Positions 1 through 7,968 of a stretch of DNA of 64,000 nucleotides are shown here, piece by piece. The notes below the pieces were generated by a model. That model was not told the DNA's origin. It did no database searches and saw only the letters and a list, made by a program, of their open reading frames with translations. The position numbers and the translations under genes were made by a program. Positions within the stretch are counted from its first letter, which is position 1. Every line of letters starts with the position of its first letter. The DNA lies in assembly GCF_030553305.1 (NCBI RefSeq), contig NZ_JARRAH010000003.1:62001-126000 (forward strand). Direction: 5' to 3'. Origin of the DNA: Halomarina ordinaria. Lineage in GTDB: Archaea; Halobacteriota; Halobacteria; Halobacteriales; Haloarculaceae.

Positions 1-80
1 ATAGTTCGAGGTTCGCCGCAGGGACCGCTCGACAGTCCGGAAATCGCCATCGACTGAGGTGCTCGCGTCCGTTCGACGAC

Positions 81-90
81 AGCTTAATGG
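81..90 (+). promoter_or_regulatory. TATA box of folCP (leaderless start)
   Basis: AGCTTAATGG is centred about 27 bp upstream of the ATG at 114, the distance expected between an archaeal TATA box and a transcript that begins at the start codon. The alternative in-frame ATG at 87 lies inside this box, which argues for the start at 114. Confidence 0.6.
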
Positions 91-113
91 AGTCGCCCGC
101 GCGGACATGTGCC

Positions 114-2501
114 ATGAAGTACCACGAGGCGGTCGCGTCGATACACGCCCTCCAGCGACGACGACCGAAGTTCGGGACGGCGACGACCGCCCGACTCCTC
201 TCGCACCTCGGCGACCCGCACGAGGACCTCGACTGCGTGCAGGTGGCGGGGTCGAACGGGAAGGGGAGCACCGCCCGGTTGCTGGAGAGCGTCCTCCGCA
301 CGTCGGGCGTGCGCGTCGGTCTGTTCACCTCGCCGAAGCTCACCGACCTCCGCGAGCAGGTGACGGTCGACGGCCGACCCGTCGCGCGCCGCGACCTCGC
401 GACGTCCGTCGAACGCCTCGAACCGTGCATCGAAGCGCTCCGAGCCGAGGACGACGCCCCGACGCACTTCGAGGTGCTCACCGCCCTCGCGCTCCACCAC
501 TTCGCCCGTCAGGACGTCGACGTGGCGGTGCTGGAGGTGGGTATCGGCGGGCGCTACGACGCGACGAGCGTCGTCTCGCCGGTGGCGAGCGCGGTGACGA
601 GCGTCTCCCTGGAGCACACCGACCTGCTCGGCGACACCGTCGAGGCAATCGCCCGCGACAAGGCGCAGGTCGCGCCAGAGGGGAGACCGCTCGTCACCGG
701 CGCGACGGGTGCGGCCCTCGACGCGGTTCGGGGCGAGACGGACGTACTCACCGTCGGGGAGCGCGACGCCGACGTGGTCGCGGTCGAGACGGGGATGCGT
801 TCGGCCGTCGAGAGCGACGTCGCCGTCACCGGCCCGGACTGGGCGCTCGAGACACAGCTCTCGCTGCTCGGGCGCCACCAGGCGACGAACGCGGGAATCG
901 CCGCGACGCTGGCCCGGCAGGTCGCCGACGTCGACGAGTCGACGGTCGCCGACGGCCTCCGGCGGGCCACCTGGCCCGGTCGGTTCGAGGTCGTGGAGCG
1001 AGAGCCGTGGGTGGTCCTCGACGGGTCGCACAACCCGGCGGCGACGGCGACGCTCCGCGACCTGCTGGCGCGCTACGACTACGACGACCTGCACGTCGTC
1101 TTCGGGGCGATGTCCGACAAGGACCACGCCGGCATGGTCGAGGCGCTCCCACCGGTCGACACCGCGTTCGTCACCCGCCCCGAGGTCGACCGGGCGGCGA
1201 GCGTCGACACGCTCGCGGACGTCTTCGAGGGCCACGCGACGCACATCGAGGCGGTCCCGTCCGTCCCGGAGGCGACCGACCGTGCGGTCGAGGCGGCGGC
1301 CCCCACCGACTTCGTGCTCGTCACCGGGTCGCTGTACGCCGTCGCCGAGGCGCGCGACCGGTGGACACGGCTGGTCGTCCCGAACGACCGGACGTCGCCC
1401 CGGCCCCCCCTCGCCGGTGGGCGGTTCCCGGAAGTGGCGCGCGAGACGCTCGACCACCGGACGTTCGAGACACGCCTGCGACGCGAGCAGGCCGAGCGCG
1501 TCGCGGAACGGCTCGATGCGCTCGGCGGGGAGTGCGTTCGCTCCGCCGTCGGCGCCCCCGAGGGCCTCGAGGCGGTCGCCCTCGGGGGAACCGTCCCCTG
1601 CCTCCGCGAGCTCGCCGCCGACCTCTCCGGCGAGGGCCACGGGCTGGGGTCGGTCGCGCGACAGGTGGACGCTGCGCTCGACCCGCCCCCCGCGAACCCG
1701 TTCGGCAACGACCGCCGTCGAACGGCCGTGATGGGCGTCCTGAACGTCACGCCCGACAGCTTCCACGACGGCGGCGAGTACGACGAGTTCGAGGCGGCGG
1801 TCGCCCGGGCGCGGGAACTGGTCGCCGCCGGCGCCGACGTCGTCGACGTCGGGGGCGAGAGCACGCGGCCGGGTGCCGACCCCGTCCCCGTCGAGGAGGA
1901 GCGCTCGCGCGTCGTGCCGGTCGTCGAGGCCGTCTCCGACCTCGGCGTCCCGGTCTCCGTCGACACGCGGCGGGCAGCGGTCGCGAGCGCCGCGCTCGAC
2001 GCGGGGGCGTCCGTCGTCAACGACGTCTCCGGCCTCGCCGACCCGGCGATGCGGTTCGTCGTGGCCGACCACGACGCCGCACTGGTCCTGACCCACAGCG
2101 TGTCGGCGCCCGTCGACCCCGACCGGCGCGTCACGTACGACGACGTGGTCGACGACGTGCTCCGCGACCTCGGAGAGCGGGTCCTGCTCGCCGAACGGGC
2201 GGGCGTCGACCGCGAACGCATCGTCGTCGACCCCGGCCTCGGGTTCGGCAAGCGCGCGGCCGAGTCGTTCGAACTCGTCGACCGCCTCCGCGCGTTCCGG
2301 GCCCTCGGCTGTCCCCTCCTGGTCGGCCACTCCCGCAAGTCGATGTTCGACCGCGTCGGCTGTCCGGGCGGCGAGCGCCTCCCGCCGACGCTCGCGGTCA
2401 CCGCGCTGGCGGCCGAGCGGGGGGTGGACGTCGTCAGAGTACACGACGTCGCCGAGAACGCGGCGGTGGTCAGGACGGTCGCCGAGGCGCGAGGCCAGTG
2501 A
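114..2501 (+). CDS. folCP: Bifunctional folylpolyglutamate synthase / dihydropteroate synthase
   Basis: A 795-residue fusion of two folate enzymes. Residues about 1-430 are a FolC/Mur-ligase domain with the ATP loop GSNGKGS near residue 45 and a mid-domain DGSHNP motif. Residues about 540-795 are a dihydropteroate synthase TIM barrel starting MGVLNVTPDSF, followed by GGESTRPGA, VSVDTRR and a closing GHSRKS phosphate-binding motif. A linker of roughly 100 residues joins them. Such bridged FolC-FolP proteins are known in haloarchaea, where both activities are thought to serve tetrahydrofolate synthesis in the cytoplasm. The start at 114 was chosen over 87 because of the TATA spacing. The gene fits the folate theme of the window, which also carries MTHFR, GcvT-type enzymes and panB. 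Confidence 0.95.
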   Translation: MKYHEAVASIHALQRRRPKFGTATTARLLSHLGDPHEDLDCVQVAGSNGKGSTARLLESVLRTSGVRVGLFTSPKLTDLREQVTVDGRPVARRDLATSVERLEPCIEALRAEDDAPTHFEVLTALALHHFARQDVDVAVLEVGIGGRYDATSVVSPVASAVTSVSLEHTDLLGDTVEAIARDKAQVAPEGRPLVTGATGAALDAVRGETDVLTVGERDADVVAVETGMRSAVESDVAVTGPDWALETQLSLLGRHQATNAGIAATLARQVADVDESTVADGLRRATWPGRFEVVEREPWVVLDGSHNPAATATLRDLLARYDYDDLHVVFGAMSDKDHAGMVEALPPVDTAFVTRPEVDRAASVDTLADVFEGHATHIEAVPSVPEATDRAVEAAAPTDFVLVTGSLYAVAEARDRWTRLVVPNDRTSPRPPLAGGRFPEVARETLDHRTFETRLRREQAERVAERLDALGGECVRSAVGAPEGLEAVALGGTVPCLRELAADLSGEGHGLGSVARQVDAALDPPPANPFGNDRRRTAVMGVLNVTPDSFHDGGEYDEFEAAVARARELVAAGADVVDVGGESTRPGADPVPVEEERSRVVPVVEAVSDLGVPVSVDTRRAAVASAALDAGASVVNDVSGLADPAMRFVVADHDAALVLTHSVSAPVDPDRRVTYDDVVDDVLRDLGERVLLAERAGVDRERIVVDPGLGFGKRAAESFELVDRLRAFRALGCPLLVGHSRKSMFDRVGCPGGERLPPTLAVTALAAERGVDVVRVHDVAENAAVVRTVAEARGQ

Positions 2502-2570
2502 TGGACCGGTGTTCGACGCCGAACGCCTCCGAACGTATCGCCCCCCGAACGACGCGCCACACTCCGACCG

Positions 2571-3167
2571 ATGACCGTCGGTGACGACCTCCTCGGTGTC
2601 CACGGACTCGAGGGACCAGTCCCCCTTCCACAGCTCCCGTTGCAGGCGGTCGACCTCCCGTCGGCCCTCGCCACGCCGGGACCGACCCGTGCGGTTGCGG
2701 CGTTCCTGTCGACCCTCGTCTTCGGCGGGGCCGTCCTCTATCGGTACGGCGGCCGTCTCGACGAGGCCGTCGACGCGACTGCGGCCAACCCGCTCGTCTC
2801 GGCGCTCTACGGCCTCGCCGCCTACGGTCTCGCGGTCTTCCTCGTCGGCTACGCGTACAGCCAACTGGCCCGTCTCGGTGTCGTCAGTCCCGCCGTCGCG
2901 ACGCTCGTCGGCAGCGTCCTCGCCGTCCTCCTGCTGTCGCTCGCCGGCCTCGGGTTCGTCGTCGCCGGGACGTGGCTCACGACGGCCGTCGGCGGCCGCG
3001 ACCCGTGGCTCGGGCTGGTGGGGGTCGGCGCCGTCGGGGCGCTCGTCTGGCTGGTCTTCCCGTTCGGGCTCGCGCTCGTCGTCTGGTTCGGCATCGCCGG
3101 CGTCGGCGTCGGTGGCCCGACCCGCCGGTGGATTCATCGCGACGCCACCGAGTCCGGCGAGGGCTAG
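2571..3167 (+). CDS. Integral membrane protein, unknown function
   Basis: A 198-residue protein with about four hydrophobic segments (roughly 41-58, 75-96, 108-133 and 147-178), a polar N-terminus and a short charged C-terminus containing TRRWIHRD. The composition is rich in Gly, Ala, Leu and Val in alternating hydrophobic blocks, unlike a shadow reading frame. It sits 70 bp after folCP on the same strand and may be cotranscribed with it. I recognise no functional motif. The start is the first ATG of the frame and is not fixed by any clear promoter. It converges on the BCCT transporter gene. Confidence 0.7.
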   Translation: MTVGDDLLGVHGLEGPVPLPQLPLQAVDLPSALATPGPTRAVAAFLSTLVFGGAVLYRYGGRLDEAVDATAANPLVSALYGLAAYGLAVFLVGYAYSQLARLGVVSPAVATLVGSVLAVLLLSLAGLGFVVAGTWLTTAVGGRDPWLGLVGVGAVGALVWLVFPFGLALVVWFGIAGVGVGGPTRRWIHRDATESGEG

Positions 3168-3279
3168 CCCCGTCGGTCACTGGCGGCGGTAGTCGGAAGC
3201 GAAAGCGAGGGAGAAGCGTGAGAAGCGTGCGAGTCCGCGGACGGCGGTCCGTCCACGGCGGTCGGTACGGCCGTCGGGG

Positions 3280-5031
3280 TCAGTCGTCGCCCTCCGCGGT
3301 TCCACCCCCTTTCACGTCGGTCACCACGTCGCTGCCACTCGTGACCACCTCCACTTCGCCACGCTCGGTGATGTCCTGGATGCGTTCGGCGAACTCCTCG
3401 GATTCGAGGATCTCGTACTCGTTGTCGAGCCCGAGGTAGACCGTGTAACACATCACCAGCAGGATGACGGCGAACGGGAAGCCGGTCGCGATGGACGCGG
3501 TCTGGAGCGCCGCGAGCCCGCCGCCCCAGAGCAGGAGCGCCGCGACGGCGCCCTCGGTCACCGCCCAGAAGATGCGCTGGGCCTTCGGGACGTCGTGTTT
3601 CCCACCCGAGGTGAGGTGGTCGACGACGAGCGACCCCGAGTCCGAGGAGGTGACGAAGAACGTGATGACGAGCAACGTCGCCAGGATGCCGGAGACCGCC
3701 CCGAGCGGGAACTGCTCCAGCATGGCGAACATGGCGATGGTCTGGCCCGCATCGTTGTAGGCGGCGAGCGCGGCACCGTTCCCGTTGAGGGAGTTGAACA
3801 GCGCGCTGCCGCCGAACGTCGACAGCCAGATGGTCGAGAACAGGCTGGGCAGGAACAGCACGCCGATGACGAACTCGCGGACGGTCCGGCCCTTCGAGAT
3901 GCGCGCGATGAACATCCCGACGAACGGCGACCACGCGATCCACCACGCCCAGTAGAAGATGGTCCATCCCTGGACCGTGGCGGCCCCGCCGCCCTGCGCG
4001 CCCGTGTAGAACGACAACGCCGGCAGGTTGCTGAAGTAGGCCCCGAGCCCCTGGACCCAGGAGCTGAAGATGTAGACGGTCGGGCCGACGGCCATCAGGA
4101 ACCCGAGCAGGAGGAACATCAGGTAGAGGTTGAACGTGCTCAGACGCTTGACACCGCCGTCGAGGCCCGCCGCGACGGACGCCGTCGCGATGGCGGTGAT
4201 GCCGGCGATGAGCAGTATCTGCACCCAGGTCGCCTCCGGGACGGAGATGATGCCGAGCATGTCGCCGCCGACGTACGAGATGCCGCCGTTGACCTGGGCG
4301 ACCCCGAGTCCGAGCGACGTCGCGAGGCCGAACAGCGTGGCGAAGACCGTCACCAGGTCGATGACGTGTCCCGGCCAGCCGTAGATGCGGTCGCCCAGCA
4401 GCGGCCAGAAGATGGAGCGGAAGGTGAGGGGGAGCCCCCGGTTGAACGAGAAGAACGCCAGCCCGAGGCCGACCAGTCCGTAGATGGCCCACGGGTGGAA
4501 ACCCCAGTGGAAGAACGTCTGGGCCAGCGCCACGGACGCCGCCGCGCCGGTCCCCGCCTCGACACCGTAGTAGCCCGGCACGTTGCCGAAGTACTCGAGC
4601 GGTTCCGAGACGCTGAAGAACATCAGCCCGATGCCCATCCCCGCGCTGAACAGCATCGCCATCCAGGCGAAGTCGCTGAACTCCTTCTCGGCTTTGACGC
4701 CGCCGATGCGGATGGTCCCGTACTTGCCGAAGGCGAAGTAGAGGATAGTCAGGATGAAGACGTTCACCACGAGGAGGTAGAACCAGCCGAAGGTCCCCTC
4801 GAAGAAGCCCCTGACGGCCGCGTACGCCGCCGCGGCGTCGCTCCCGAGCAGGATGGTCACCGCGACGAACACCCCGATCAGGAGCAGCGCGACCGGGAAG
4901 ACGACCGGGTGGACGTCGAACCCCCACCGCTCGATGTTCGTGTCCCCGACCTCCCGGTCGGAGTCCGGGTGGAACAGTTCCACCTGGAGACCGTCCGACA
5001 TCTCCCCCGTCATCTCGTCAGTGTCTGCCAT
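3280..5031 (-). CDS. BCCT-family betaine/choline/carnitine transporter
   Basis: A 583-residue secondary transporter with about twelve membrane segments after a short acidic cytosolic N-terminus. It carries family signatures: the HWGFHPWAIYGLVGLGLAFF segment, the tryptophan-rich stretch FYWAWWIAWSPFVGMFIARI, and the downstream TSSDSGSLVVDHL loop. BCCT carriers take up quaternary ammonium compounds such as glycine betaine by Na+ or H+ symport, for osmoprotection or as carbon and nitrogen source. The ATG at 5031 is preceded by a GGAGGGGG Shine-Dalgarno-like run, unlike the leaderless genes around it, and a TATA-rich stretch near 5217-5233 suggests a long leader. Two dimethylglycine-oxidase-like genes lie a few kb away, so betaine catabolism is plausible. 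The substrate is inferred. Confidence 0.93.
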   Translation of the reverse strand: MADTDEMTGEMSDGLQVELFHPDSDREVGDTNIERWGFDVHPVVFPVALLLIGVFVAVTILLGSDAAAAYAAVRGFFEGTFGWFYLLVVNVFILTILYFAFGKYGTIRIGGVKAEKEFSDFAWMAMLFSAGMGIGLMFFSVSEPLEYFGNVPGYYGVEAGTGAAASVALAQTFFHWGFHPWAIYGLVGLGLAFFSFNRGLPLTFRSIFWPLLGDRIYGWPGHVIDLVTVFATLFGLATSLGLGVAQVNGGISYVGGDMLGIISVPEATWVQILLIAGITAIATASVAAGLDGGVKRLSTFNLYLMFLLLGFLMAVGPTVYIFSSWVQGLGAYFSNLPALSFYTGAQGGGAATVQGWTIFYWAWWIAWSPFVGMFIARISKGRTVREFVIGVLFLPSLFSTIWLSTFGGSALFNSLNGNGAALAAYNDAGQTIAMFAMLEQFPLGAVSGILATLLVITFFVTSSDSGSLVVDHLTSGGKHDVPKAQRIFWAVTEGAVAALLLWGGGLAALQTASIATGFPFAVILLVMCYTVYLGLDNEYEILESEEFAERIQDITERGEVEVVTSGSDVVTDVKGGGTAEGDD

Positions 5032-5428
5032 GCGTTACCCCCTCCGTACGAAACCGCGATTCGCGTGTGTTCATGTCCGTTTTCCCCCATCTGTGGGTTG
5101 CTCACCGAACGGTCCCGGCCGGACATCACGAGCGTGACGACCCGTCACGTCGCCGATCCTGGCCGTGGGTCGTACGTGTGCGTAGTGTTATCGCACCGTC
5201 ATACAGAACCAGGCGGTTAAGTATAATAAAATTTGGGCAGCGGTGACCGCCGCCGCTCCCGGCGAAAAACGGTCGAAAACCGGCGCACGGCGCCGACGTT
5301 CCGTTCGATTCAGGGTCCGGAGTGCTGGCCGAAACGACGGACTCACCCGGGGGCGATTCGACCGGGAAACCCGGTGAACGTGCCGGGTCCGACGGTGAGT
5401 TAAGCCACTGGAGCCCCTACAACACGTA
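5032..5428. other. Divergent intergenic region with promoters for the BCCT and zinc-ribbon genes
   Basis: A 397-bp gap between divergently transcribed genes. An AT-rich block at 5217-5233 contains TATA-like sequence in both directions and is the best candidate for the transporter promoter; that would give a leader of roughly 150 nt. GAGTTAAGC at 5397-5405 is correctly placed for a leaderless zinc-ribbon transcript. No gene is seen in the gap. Confidence 0.5.
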
Positions 5429-5845
5429 ATGACAGATAGACTATCTGTCGTGTTTGACCGGCTCAAGCGGGTCGCCAAACTGGTCGTCGACCCGCTCCGG
5501 AAGGACCCGGACGCGAGGCGGTTTCAGCTCTCGATTCCCGACGCGCACACGAGCACGGTCGACGGCGACACGGGGTGGGGTCGACGGCCGCCCGCACGGG
5601 TGCGGTGTTCGCGGTGCGGCGCCGGAATCAATCAGCGCAACCCGCACGACGACCTCGACTGCCCGGAGTGCGTCGCCACGTTCTCCTACCGGGAGTTCTC
5701 TCGACTGGAGCTCGTCTACCTGCGCTGTCCGGTCTGCGCGGACCGGATGCGTCACGGTCGACGCCACCCCAACGTCTTCGACGTCCCCGAGTGGGCGACC
5801 TGTCCAGGGTGTCAGTACCACTGGGAGTTCGGCCACTCCTTCTGA
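5429..5845 (+). CDS. Zinc-ribbon protein with four CxxC motifs
   Basis: A 138-residue soluble protein. Four CxxC pairs at Cys60/63, Cys78/81, Cys100/103 and Cys125/128 should form two zinc ribbons. The N-terminal 50 residues are basic at first and then polar. The protein has no catalytic motif, so a nucleic-acid-binding or protein-interaction role is likely but not shown. A TTAAG box about 27 bp upstream of the ATG supports leaderless transcription from this start. A reading in another frame overlaps it but lacks the organised cysteines. Function unknown. Confidence 0.85.
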   Translation: MTDRLSVVFDRLKRVAKLVVDPLRKDPDARRFQLSIPDAHTSTVDGDTGWGRRPPARVRCSRCGAGINQRNPHDDLDCPECVATFSYREFSRLELVYLRCPVCADRMRHGRRHPNVFDVPEWATCPGCQYHWEFGHSF

Positions 5846-5895
5846 GGTGTCGACACGAGGCCATGATTTACGGTCACCGTCGCGCTACCGCCGGT

Positions 5896-6057
5896 ATGGT
5901 CAACGTACCGGCGACGGTCGCCGCGGCGCTGGTGGTCGTCCTGTTCGGCGTGGCCCTGGTGACGATGACGACCGGCGACTTCGCCGTCGCTGGCGCCTGC
6001 TTCATGAGCGCGAGCGTCCTCATCTACCTCCGGGAGACGCGACTCGTCTCCCGCTGA
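5896..6057 (+). CDS. Small two-helix membrane protein
   Basis: A 53-residue protein beginning MVNVPATV with two hydrophobic segments, about residues 4-22 and 28-44, and a positively charged C-terminus. GATTTACGG about 27 bp upstream of the ATG at 5896 matches a leaderless haloarchaeal promoter and decides this start over upstream in-frame codons. It follows the zinc-ribbon gene by 50 bp. Function unknown; small proteins of this kind are common and usually uncharacterised in haloarchaea. Confidence 0.55.
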   Translation: MVNVPATVAAALVVVLFGVALVTMTTGDFAVAGACFMSASVLIYLRETRLVSR

Positions 6058-6115
6058 GCGACCGACGGGGCAGACGGACACGTCGTCGGGGGAGCGACGT
6101 CGCGGCCGGGTCCCG

Positions 6116-6559
6116 TTACAGTTCGTCGACCCCCATACGCTGTGAGACGACGGGAACCGTCGCGGTCCGGACCACCTTGTCGGTCGTCCCTCCGAGGAGC
6201 GTGCCGATCTTCCCGCGGTAGGCGGAGCCCATCACGATGGCGTCCATCCCCTCCTCGTCCGCGTACTCGACGATGCGGTCGCTCACCGACCCGCTGAGGA
6301 TGTCGCGGTGGCAGTCGACGCCCCGGCTGGTCGCCGCGTCGCAGATCTCCGAGAGGATCTCCTCCCCGTACTCGCGGTACTCCCTGCGCAGTTGTTCCTC
6401 GTCGTCCCGGATCGACAGCGCGCGCGGCGCCCCCGGTAACTCGATGACGTAGATCGCGTGGACGTCCGCGTCGAGCGCCGCGGCGAGTTCGATTCCGTGG
6501 AGAGCACCTTTGCGCCCCTCGTCGCTCCCGTCGTACGGGATGAGTAGGTGTTCGTACAT
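6116..6559 (-). CDS. UspA-family universal stress protein
   Basis: About 147 residues starting MYEHLLIPYDGS, the usual N-terminus of the UspA fold. A nucleotide-binding-type loop, VMGSAYRGKIGTLLGGTTDKV, is near the C-terminus, followed by VPVVSQRM. These proteins bind ATP or other adenylates and respond to stress; the ligand cannot be predicted. A GTG three codons upstream (6568) is an alternative start, but MYEH aligns best with family N-termini. The gene is transcribed toward the small membrane protein gene, and a TATA-like AACTTATTTC lies about 40 bp upstream. Confidence 0.92.
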   Translation of the reverse strand: MYEHLLIPYDGSDEGRKGALHGIELAAALDADVHAIYVIELPGAPRALSIRDDEEQLRREYREYGEEILSEICDAATSRGVDCHRDILSGSVSDRIVEYADEEGMDAIVMGSAYRGKIGTLLGGTTDKVVRTATVPVVSQRMGVDEL

Positions 6560-6658
6560 GTGTGACACCCCAGTCGGAGTTCCGAACGTGTCGTGAAATA
6601 AGTTACCACGTCTCGCACCGTCTGCACGGCCGTACGCGGGGTCGAGCCGAGACGGTCG

Positions 6659-7918
6659 TCAGATGGTCGCCGCGATGTTCTCGACGGAGTAGCCCGCCGA
6701 CTCGACGGCGTCGACGATGGCCGCGGCGTGTTCCGCGCCGCTGGTCTCGACCCTGAACACGAGGTACGCCTCGCCGATCTCGAGGTTGTCGACCGACCGG
6801 TCGTGGCGCACGTCGTGGATGTTCGCGCCGTAGTCGGCGACGATGCCGGCGATCTCCTCCATCGTCCCCGGCCGGTCGTCGATGCGGATACGGAGGCGCA
6901 GGAGCTGCTGGCGCGCGGTCAGTGCGTGGACCAGGACTGTCTGGAGACGCGTCATGTCGAGGTTCCCCCCGCAGAGCAGCGGCATCACCGTCTCGCCGGC
7001 CACGTCGACGTCGCCGCCCAGGAGCGCGGCCACCGACGCCGCGCCCGCCCCCTCGACGACCTGCTTCGCCCGTTCGAGCAACAGGAGGATGGCGCGGGCG
7101 ATCTCGGTGTCCGTGACGGTGACGACCTCGTCGACGTTGCGCCGGATGATGCGCAGCGTCGTCTCGGAGATGCCGCCGGTGGCGATGCCGTCGGCGATGG
7201 TGTTGACCTCGTCGAGGGTCACCGGAATCCCCTTGTCGAGGCTCTCGTGGACCGTCTGTGCCCCGGCGGCCTGGACGCCGACGACGCGCGTCTCCGGCGA
7301 GAGGTGTTTGATGGCCGTCGAGATACCGGAGATGAGGCCGCCCCCGCCGATGGGGACGAGGACCGTGTCGACGTCGGGACAGTCGTGGTACATCTCGGTG
7401 CCGAGCGTCCCCTGCCCGGCGATGATGTCCGGGTCGTCGTAGGCGTGGACGAACTCGGCGTCCGTCTCCTCGACCGCCGCCTTCGCGTGGGCCATCGTCT
7501 CCTGGAAGTCCTTGCCGACGAGTTCGACCGTCGCGCCGTACCCCCGCGTCGCGTCGACCTTCGCCTGCGGCGCCGTCTCCGGCATGTAGATGGTCGACTC
7601 AGCGCCGCACTTCGTCGCGGCGAGCGCGACACCCTGGGCGTGGTTGCCCGCGCTGGCGGCCACGAACGACTCGACGCCGCGGTCGACGTCCTGCCGTATC
7701 TTGTTGTACGCACCGCGGGTCTTGAACGACCCCGTCCACTGCAGGTGCTCCATCTTCAGGTACACCGTCGCGTCGACGAACCCGCCGAGCGACGAACTGA
7801 GTTCGACCGGCGTGCGCTTGACGACCGTGTCGTCGTCGAGACGGGTGCGCGCGCGCTCGATGTCGCTGTACTGGACGGGGAGTTCGTCTGTGTCGGTGTC
7901 TGCGTCGGTGTCGGTCAT
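6659..7918 (-). CDS. ilvA: Threonine (serine) ammonia-lyase with C-terminal ACT domain
   Basis: A 419-residue PLP enzyme of the threonine/serine dehydratase family. SFKTRGA places the PLP lysine at residue 66, GGGGLISG is the phosphate-binding glycine loop, and an ACT regulatory domain fills the last 80 or so residues. It deaminates threonine to 2-oxobutanoate and often serine to pyruvate. It starts only 50 bp downstream of the first dimethylglycine-oxidase-like gene on the same strand, with no clear promoter between, so cotranscription is likely. In that context serine made from glycine plus methylene-THF could be its substrate; that role is inference. The N-terminal run of Asp and Thr residues is unusual but fits haloarchaeal style. 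Confidence 0.92.
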   Translation of the reverse strand: MTDTDADTDTDELPVQYSDIERARTRLDDDTVVKRTPVELSSSLGGFVDATVYLKMEHLQWTGSFKTRGAYNKIRQDVDRGVESFVAASAGNHAQGVALAATKCGAESTIYMPETAPQAKVDATRGYGATVELVGKDFQETMAHAKAAVEETDAEFVHAYDDPDIIAGQGTLGTEMYHDCPDVDTVLVPIGGGGLISGISTAIKHLSPETRVVGVQAAGAQTVHESLDKGIPVTLDEVNTIADGIATGGISETTLRIIRRNVDEVVTVTDTEIARAILLLLERAKQVVEGAGAASVAALLGGDVDVAGETVMPLLCGGNLDMTRLQTVLVHALTARQQLLRLRIRIDDRPGTMEEIAGIVADYGANIHDVRHDRSVDNLEIGEAYLVFRVETSGAEHAAAIVDAVESAGYSVENIAATI

Positions 7919-7968
7919 GGTCGTGGAGTCGAGGTCGGGTCAGTTCGCGGTCGGTCGTCGGACGGTGC

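Noticed and set aside
1-57. Possible 3' end of an upstream plus-strand gene (frame ending in TGA at 55-57), or the start of a minus-strand gene at 50
   Set aside because: Only 50 bases are visible and both readings are equally possible; neither can be supported.
84-3137. A long minus-strand frame opposite folCP and the membrane protein gene
   Set aside because: It is an Arg/Asp-rich mirror of real codons in GC-rich DNA; the plus-strand frames carry all family motifs.
3595-5220. A long plus-strand frame opposite the BCCT gene
   Set aside because: Composition is typical of an antisense shadow, and the BCCT signatures are on the other strand.
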